From an uncultured Clostridium sp. (GTDB taxonomy: Bacteria; Bacillota; Clostridia; TANB77; CAG-508), in the NCBI GenBank assembly GCA_900553225.1, contig USCV01000050.1, positions 1 to 8,451 of the forward strand: a stretch of DNA of 8,451 nucleotides, in the 5' to 3' direction. Positions within the stretch are counted from its first letter, which is position 1; each line of letters starts with the position of its first letter. Below the pieces are notes generated by a model. That model worked only from the letters and a program-made list of their open reading frames with translations, ran no database searches and had not been told where the DNA came from. Position numbers and translations under genes: made by a program. This document shows, piece by piece, positions 5,279 to 8,451 of the stretch.

Positions 5279-5334
5279 AAATTTTTTATACTTTACTTAA
5301 AAATGGCAAAATATAAATTAATCTAACATCTGGT

Positions 5335-5363
5335 ATTATAACACTAAAAGGATATGTATTCAA
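5335..5363 (-). promoter_or_regulatory. SigA-type promoter of pyk
   Basis: On the coding strand TTGAAT (5363 to 5358), a 17-bp spacer and TATAAT (5340 to 5335), with TG at the extended -10 position (TGTTATAAT). The expected transcript start is near 5328, giving a leader of about 60 nt. A perfect palindrome overlaps the upstream edge of the -35. Confidence 0.8.
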
Positions 5364-5374
5364 GTGTACACTTG
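5361..5374. promoter_or_regulatory. Perfect 14-bp palindrome overlapping the pyk -35 (candidate repressor operator)
   Basis: CAAGTGTACACTTG is self-complementary across all 14 bases. Its inner half supplies the TTG of the pyk -35 box, so a bound protein would block RNA polymerase. It does not match the cre, Rex or CggR-type sites I know. The regulator is unknown. Confidence 0.5.
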
Positions 5375-5458
5375 CACTTTTTTACTATATCTTAAGCTTA
5401 ATTATATTGTTTTTATGTAAAACGTAGTTTCATTATTATTGTTCATAAGTAATTTTTT

Positions 5459-5503
5459 TAAAATAAACATGTGGTAGAAAATGCTTTAATATTTCTACCA
5501 CAT
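5459..5503 (-). terminator. Rho-independent terminator of glgP, possibly bidirectional
   Basis: ATGTGGTAGAAA (5469-5480) and TTTCTACCACAT (5492-5503) form a perfect 12-bp stem with an 11-nt loop. On the - strand the stem is followed by GTTTATTTT. On the + strand it is followed by a weaker T-rich stretch, but no + strand gene precedes it. It starts 26 nt after the glgP stop. Confidence 0.85.
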
Positions 5504-5529
5504 ACTATTTTATCTTTCAATTTAAGTTT

Positions 5530-8100
5530 TTAATTTTCGGTCCACTTAACTAAATTTAAATTTTCTGAATTTAATATCATTTTATTTTTTGGCATTACTC
5601 TAAATGTATATCCATAATCTCCGCCTGTTTTTAATTCTATTTTTGCTTGATAAATAAATTCTCTATTTTCTTCATCTGAACTAATTAGTTTCATTGTTTT
5701 TACACAAATTCTTTCGATTATTCCTTGTTGTGAGATTCTTCCACAATAAACTTGTACTTCTACACTATTTATATCAATATTTGGAAGAACTATTTTGCAT
5801 TTTACATCAAGCAAACTTCCTGCATCTATTGTTATATTATCTGAAGTATCATTTAGTTGAATAATTTTTATATGATTCCAATTTTTATAAATATCAGATT
5901 TCCATTCATTAAAACGTGTCACGTTTGATAAATCTTTATAATATTTATTATTAATATCGCATAAAGGTATATAGAATTGATTTGTATAGTCAACAAGCAT
6001 TCTTGCTGTACTAAATCTAGCTCCGGTAGAAATAATAGAATTTTTCATTATTTGAACCCATTTATCTGATATTTTGTTTTTGTTTCTATTATAATAAGTT
6101 TCAATAATTTTATTCTCAAGTGTATAATATATGCTTTCACTATCAAAATTGTCTTGAACATCATAATTTTCATATTCTTCATTTTTTCCTATTGTCCATC
6201 CATTTTGCATGTTGTAGCCTTCTGCCCACCATCCATCTAATACACTAAAATTAATTACTCCATTTATAGATGCTTTTTGACCACTTGTTCCAGATGCTTC
6301 CATTGGACGTCTTGGATTATTAAGCCATACATCAACACCACTAATTAAATATCTTGACATTGCTATATCATAATCTTCAAGTAAGAAAATTTTTCCCTTA
6401 AATTGTGGCTTCATAGATATTTCATGAATATATTTTATTAAATCTTGTCCTGCTTTATCTGCTGGATGTGCTTTTCCTGCAAATATTAATTGCACTGGTT
6501 TGTCTTGGTTGTTTAATATCTGTGTGATTCTTTCCAAATCTCTAAAAATTAGTATGGCTCTTTTATATGTTGCAAATCTTCTAGCAAAGCCAATAGTTAA
6601 AGCATCAGGGTTAAGGCTTGATACAATACTATTTATTTCATCATATGAATATCCACTTCTTTTTAATCTATTTGTAGTATTTTCTTTAACTAAATTTAAT
6701 AATTTTTTCTTTCTTTTTATATGTTCTTCCCATAATACATCATTTGGAATATTGTTAATGTTTTCCCATACATTTTCATCAAAAATACGATCTTGCCAAA
6801 ATGGTATTAAGTACTCATTATATAATTCTTTTAAATTTGATGCAAGCCATGAACATGTATGAACTCCATTTGTAACATACTCAATTGGAGATTCATCTGA
6901 TGCAATATTAGGCCATATTTCTCCAAAAAGTTCTCTTGAAACAGCTCCATGTAACTTGCTAACACCATTTTTCTTTCCTGCAATTTTTAATGCTAATATT
7001 CCCATGTTAAATCCACTTTTATTAACGTCCGCATTAGGTTGCATTCCAAGTTTAAAAAATTCTTCCTTTGTTATTCCAAATCTTGTCCAGTAATTTTTAA
7101 AGTATTTTTCAACTAAATCTAGTGGGAAGATATCATTTCCAGCTGGAACTGGTGTATGTGTCGTAAAGAGAGTTTGACTAGATACTATATCTTTTGCAAT
7201 TGAAAATGAAACCTTCTTTTCGTTCATTATTGTTTTAATAAGTTCTAATATTAAGAAAGATGAGTGTCCTTCATTCATATGGTAAACAGTTGGGTTTAGT
7301 CCAAGCACTTTTAGTAAATTTGTTCCTGCCATTCCTAAAACAATTTCTTGTTTAATTCTCATTTCTTGGTCTCCACCATAAAGTGTTAAAGTAACATCTC
7401 GATATTCTTCTGAGTTTTCATCAATATCAGAATCTAATAAATATAATTTTACTCTACCAACATTTACTTTCCATACTTTTAAGTATAGTTTATCATTTGG
7501 GAATTTTACATAAATCAATAAGTCTTTACCCTCATGATCTTTTACAGCTTCCATTGGAAGTACAGAAGGGTCAATTTTTCTATATTCTGTTTCTTGATTT
7601 CCATCTTTATTGATTTTTTGATGAAAATATCCATTTTTGTAAAATAGTCCAACTGCAACTAATGGGATTCCTAAATCACTTGCAGATTTTAGATGGTCAC
7701 CAGATAATATTCCAAGACCTCCTGAATAGATAGGAAGTATTTCATCTAGCCCATATTCTGCTGAAAAATATGCAATTAGATTTTCTTTGTTATTTGGATA
7801 TTTTTTTGAAAACCAAGTATTTCTACTATTCATATATCCTTCAAAATCAGCTTCAATTTTGTCATATTGCTTTATAAATACTGGATTGTTTATTGCATCT
7901 TCCAATTTTTCTTGAGATACTTGTTTTAAAAAATTTATAGGATTCTTTTCTATTCTTTCCCATAAATCAATATCAATCATTTTAAATAATTTTAAAAAAT
8001 CTGTATTCCATGACCACCATAGATTATTTGCAATTTTATTTAATTTTTCAATTCTTTTTGGTAATTGTGGAATTACTGTAATTCTATTAAAAACGTACAT
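5530..8100 (-). CDS. glgP: Alpha-glucan (glycogen/maltodextrin) phosphorylase, GT35 family
   Basis: Releases glucose-1-phosphate from alpha-1,4-glucan by phosphorolysis, using pyridoxal phosphate, and so feeds stored or imported glucan into glycolysis. The 856-residue protein belongs to the bacterial/archaeal phosphorylase branch with an N-terminal DUF3417-type region (about 1-110, IANNLWWSWN). Next come AYFSAEYGL and YSGGLGILSGDHLKSASD (about 110-140), MNEGHSSF with His279, FTTHTPVPAGND, NGVHTCSW, FARRFATYKRA (about 505-515), and the cofactor motif EASGTSGQKASINGV, with Lys609 the expected Schiff-base lysine, followed by LDGWWAEGY. A beta-rich C-terminal domain (about 760-856, ending NLVKWTEN) is usual for this branch. 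AAGGAGG at 8106-8112 lies 5 nt before the ATG. The gene has its own promoter with a cre-like site and its own terminator. No other glycogen gene is in the window, so glycogen versus maltodextrin preference is open. Confidence 0.96.
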   Translation of the reverse strand: MYVFNRITVIPQLPKRIEKLNKIANNLWWSWNTDFLKLFKMIDIDLWERIEKNPINFLKQVSQEKLEDAINNPVFIKQYDKIEADFEGYMNSRNTWFSKKYPNNKENLIAYFSAEYGLDEILPIYSGGLGILSGDHLKSASDLGIPLVAVGLFYKNGYFHQKINKDGNQETEYRKIDPSVLPMEAVKDHEGKDLLIYVKFPNDKLYLKVWKVNVGRVKLYLLDSDIDENSEEYRDVTLTLYGGDQEMRIKQEIVLGMAGTNLLKVLGLNPTVYHMNEGHSSFLILELIKTIMNEKKVSFSIAKDIVSSQTLFTTHTPVPAGNDIFPLDLVEKYFKNYWTRFGITKEEFFKLGMQPNADVNKSGFNMGILALKIAGKKNGVSKLHGAVSRELFGEIWPNIASDESPIEYVTNGVHTCSWLASNLKELYNEYLIPFWQDRIFDENVWENINNIPNDVLWEEHIKRKKKLLNLVKENTTNRLKRSGYSYDEINSIVSSLNPDALTIGFARRFATYKRAILIFRDLERITQILNNQDKPVQLIFAGKAHPADKAGQDLIKYIHEISMKPQFKGKIFLLEDYDIAMSRYLISGVDVWLNNPRRPMEASGTSGQKASINGVINFSVLDGWWAEGYNMQNGWTIGKNEEYENYDVQDNFDSESIYYTLENKIIETYYNRNKNKISDKWVQIMKNSIISTGARFSTARMLVDYTNQFYIPLCDINNKYYKDLSNVTRFNEWKSDIYKNWNHIKIIQLNDTSDNITIDAGSLLDVKCKIVLPNIDINSVEVQVYCGRISQQGIIERICVKTMKLISSDEENREFIYQAKIELKTGGDYGYTFRVMPKNKMILNSENLNLVKWTEN

Positions 8101-8123
8101 TTTTTCCTCCTTCGTTTCTCTTT

Positions 8124-8136
8124 ATGAGTTTCTCAT
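8124..8136. repeat. Short inverted repeat in the glgP leader
   Basis: ATGAG and CTCAT flank a 3-nt centre between the -10 box and the ribosome binding site, in the expected 5' untranslated region. It could form a small hairpin or bind a protein. It may also be chance in AT-rich DNA. Confidence 0.25.
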
Positions 8137-8153
8137 TAGTATTGTCTTTATAT

Positions 8154-8182
8154 ATTATCTATTAACGTTATCAATTTGTCAA
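8154..8182 (-). promoter_or_regulatory. SigA-type promoter of glgP
   Basis: On the coding strand TTGACA (8182 to 8177, perfect consensus), a 17-bp spacer and GATAAT (8159 to 8154). The expected start is near 8147, about 47 nt upstream of the ATG. The spacer contains a cre-like sequence. Confidence 0.85.
8159..8174 (-). promoter_or_regulatory. Candidate CcpA catabolite-responsive element (cre) in the glgP promoter
   Basis: TTGATAACGTTAATAG on the coding strand fits the Gram-positive cre consensus WTGNNARCGNWWWCAW at 14 of 16 positions, with the central CG intact. The mismatches are at the C of the right half and at the last base. It lies between -35 and -10, where CcpA binding would repress. 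Glucose repression of glucan breakdown would make sense. Binding is inferred. Confidence 0.5.
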
Positions 8183-8230
8183 ATAATTTGTGACTTTTTT
8201 ATAGATTTATTTTTTCAATATAAAAACATC

Positions 8231-8258
8231 AAAAAAATCAACCTTCTACAGTTGATTT
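8231..8258 (-). terminator. Rho-independent terminator of the tRNA operon
   Basis: On the coding strand AAATCAAC pairs with GTTGATTT around the loop TGTAGAAG, followed by a T run. It begins 34 nt after the CCA end of tRNA-Tyr and lies upstream of the glgP promoter, so it isolates glgP from the tRNA genes. Confidence 0.9.
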
Positions 8259-8292
8259 CTAGGTTTTCGTCTAGGGCGACGATATAATCTTT

Positions 8293-8378
8293 TGGTGGGC
8301 AGTCCTGGATTCGAACCAGGGAACTCGTATGAGGTCAGATTTACAGTCTGATGGTTTTAGCCACTCACCCAACTACCC
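8293..8378 (-). tRNA. tRNA-Tyr, anticodon GTA
   Basis: The acceptor stem GGGTAGT/ACTGCCC (7 bp, one G-U pair) is followed by discriminator A and an encoded CCA. The anticodon stem TCAGA/TCTGA encloses the loop CTGTAAA, with anticodon GTA at 8344 to 8342. The variable arm is long (class II), as expected for bacterial tRNA-Tyr. The T arm is CCTGG-TTCGAAT-CCAGG. The total is 86 nt including CCA. It is transcribed 22 nt downstream of another tRNA gene, probably in one transcript. Confidence 0.97.
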
Positions 8379-8400
8379 AAATATTTATTTTTGCATAAAA

Positions 8401-8451
8401 TGGTGCGCCCTCAAGGATTCGAACCTTGGACCCACCGGTTATGAGCCGGTT
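8401..8451 (-). tRNA. tRNA with anticodon CAT (Met or Ile2), partial at the window edge
   Basis: The 3' part is visible: discriminator A with encoded CCA, acceptor strand AGGGCGC, T arm CAAGG-TTCGAAT-CCTTG, and an anticodon arm ACCGG-CTCATAA-CCGGT with anticodon CAT (8443 to 8441). The 5' acceptor strand and D arm lie beyond 8451. CAT can mean elongator Met, initiator Met or lysidine-modified Ile2. The loop CTCATAA is used by both elongator Met and Ile2, so I leave the identity open. Confidence 0.9.

Noticed and set aside
6500..6862. A 120-residue + strand frame opposite glgP with a hydrophobic look
   Set aside because: It is antisense to a conserved catalytic region of glgP. The hydrophobicity results from the reverse complement of Lys/Asn-rich codons.
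8244..8282. Possible further hairpins (CTAG repeats, CGTC/GACG) between tRNA-Tyr and its terminator
   Set aside because: Stems of only 4 bp in a short trailer; nothing distinguishes them from chance.

Overview
The window is AT-rich DNA from a spore-forming member of the Bacillota, most likely a clostridial lineage. The evidence is a cotJA-cotJB-cotJC spore coat operon, strong AGGAGG-type ribosome binding sites, low-GC codon use and Gram-positive SigA-like promoters. No species can be named from the sequence alone.

Left part (1 to about 2520, genes on the + strand): one end of what looks like an integrated element. It holds a 42-residue small ORF, an intact large serine recombinase and a two-gene ParE/RelE-type toxin-antitoxin module. 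The toxin gene runs head-on into cotJC and their stop codons overlap by 4 nt. The left end of the element is not in the window.

Middle part (about 2480 to 3660, - strand): the cotJ operon, with translationally overlapping genes. CotJA and CotJB have unusual cysteine-rich N-terminal extensions. CotJC is only 116 residues, whereas the family is usually about 180 to 190. It follows the family closely for about 104 residues, then changes to an unrelated 12-residue tail exactly where the recombinase/toxin-antitoxin segment begins. It keeps the first cluster of metal ligands and lacks the second half of the manganese-catalase fold. The simplest reading is that a serine-recombinase element has integrated into cotJC. 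This is the architecture of skin-type intervening elements, which are cut out of sporulation genes in the mother cell. Whether this one is still excised or is a fixed truncation cannot be decided here, because the missing 3' half of cotJC would lie beyond position 1.

Right part (about 3775 to 8451, - strand): ordinary chromosomal genes, each with its own promoter and terminator. They are pyruvate kinase (pyk), an alpha-glucan/glycogen phosphorylase (glgP) and two tRNA genes, tRNA-Tyr(GTA) and a partial tRNA with anticodon CAT. The pyk promoter has a perfect 14-bp palindrome overlapping its -35 box. The glgP promoter has a near-consensus CcpA cre-like site between -35 and -10. Both genes serve carbon and energy metabolism: phosphorolysis of storage glucan feeds glycolysis, and pyruvate kinase catalyses its last step.
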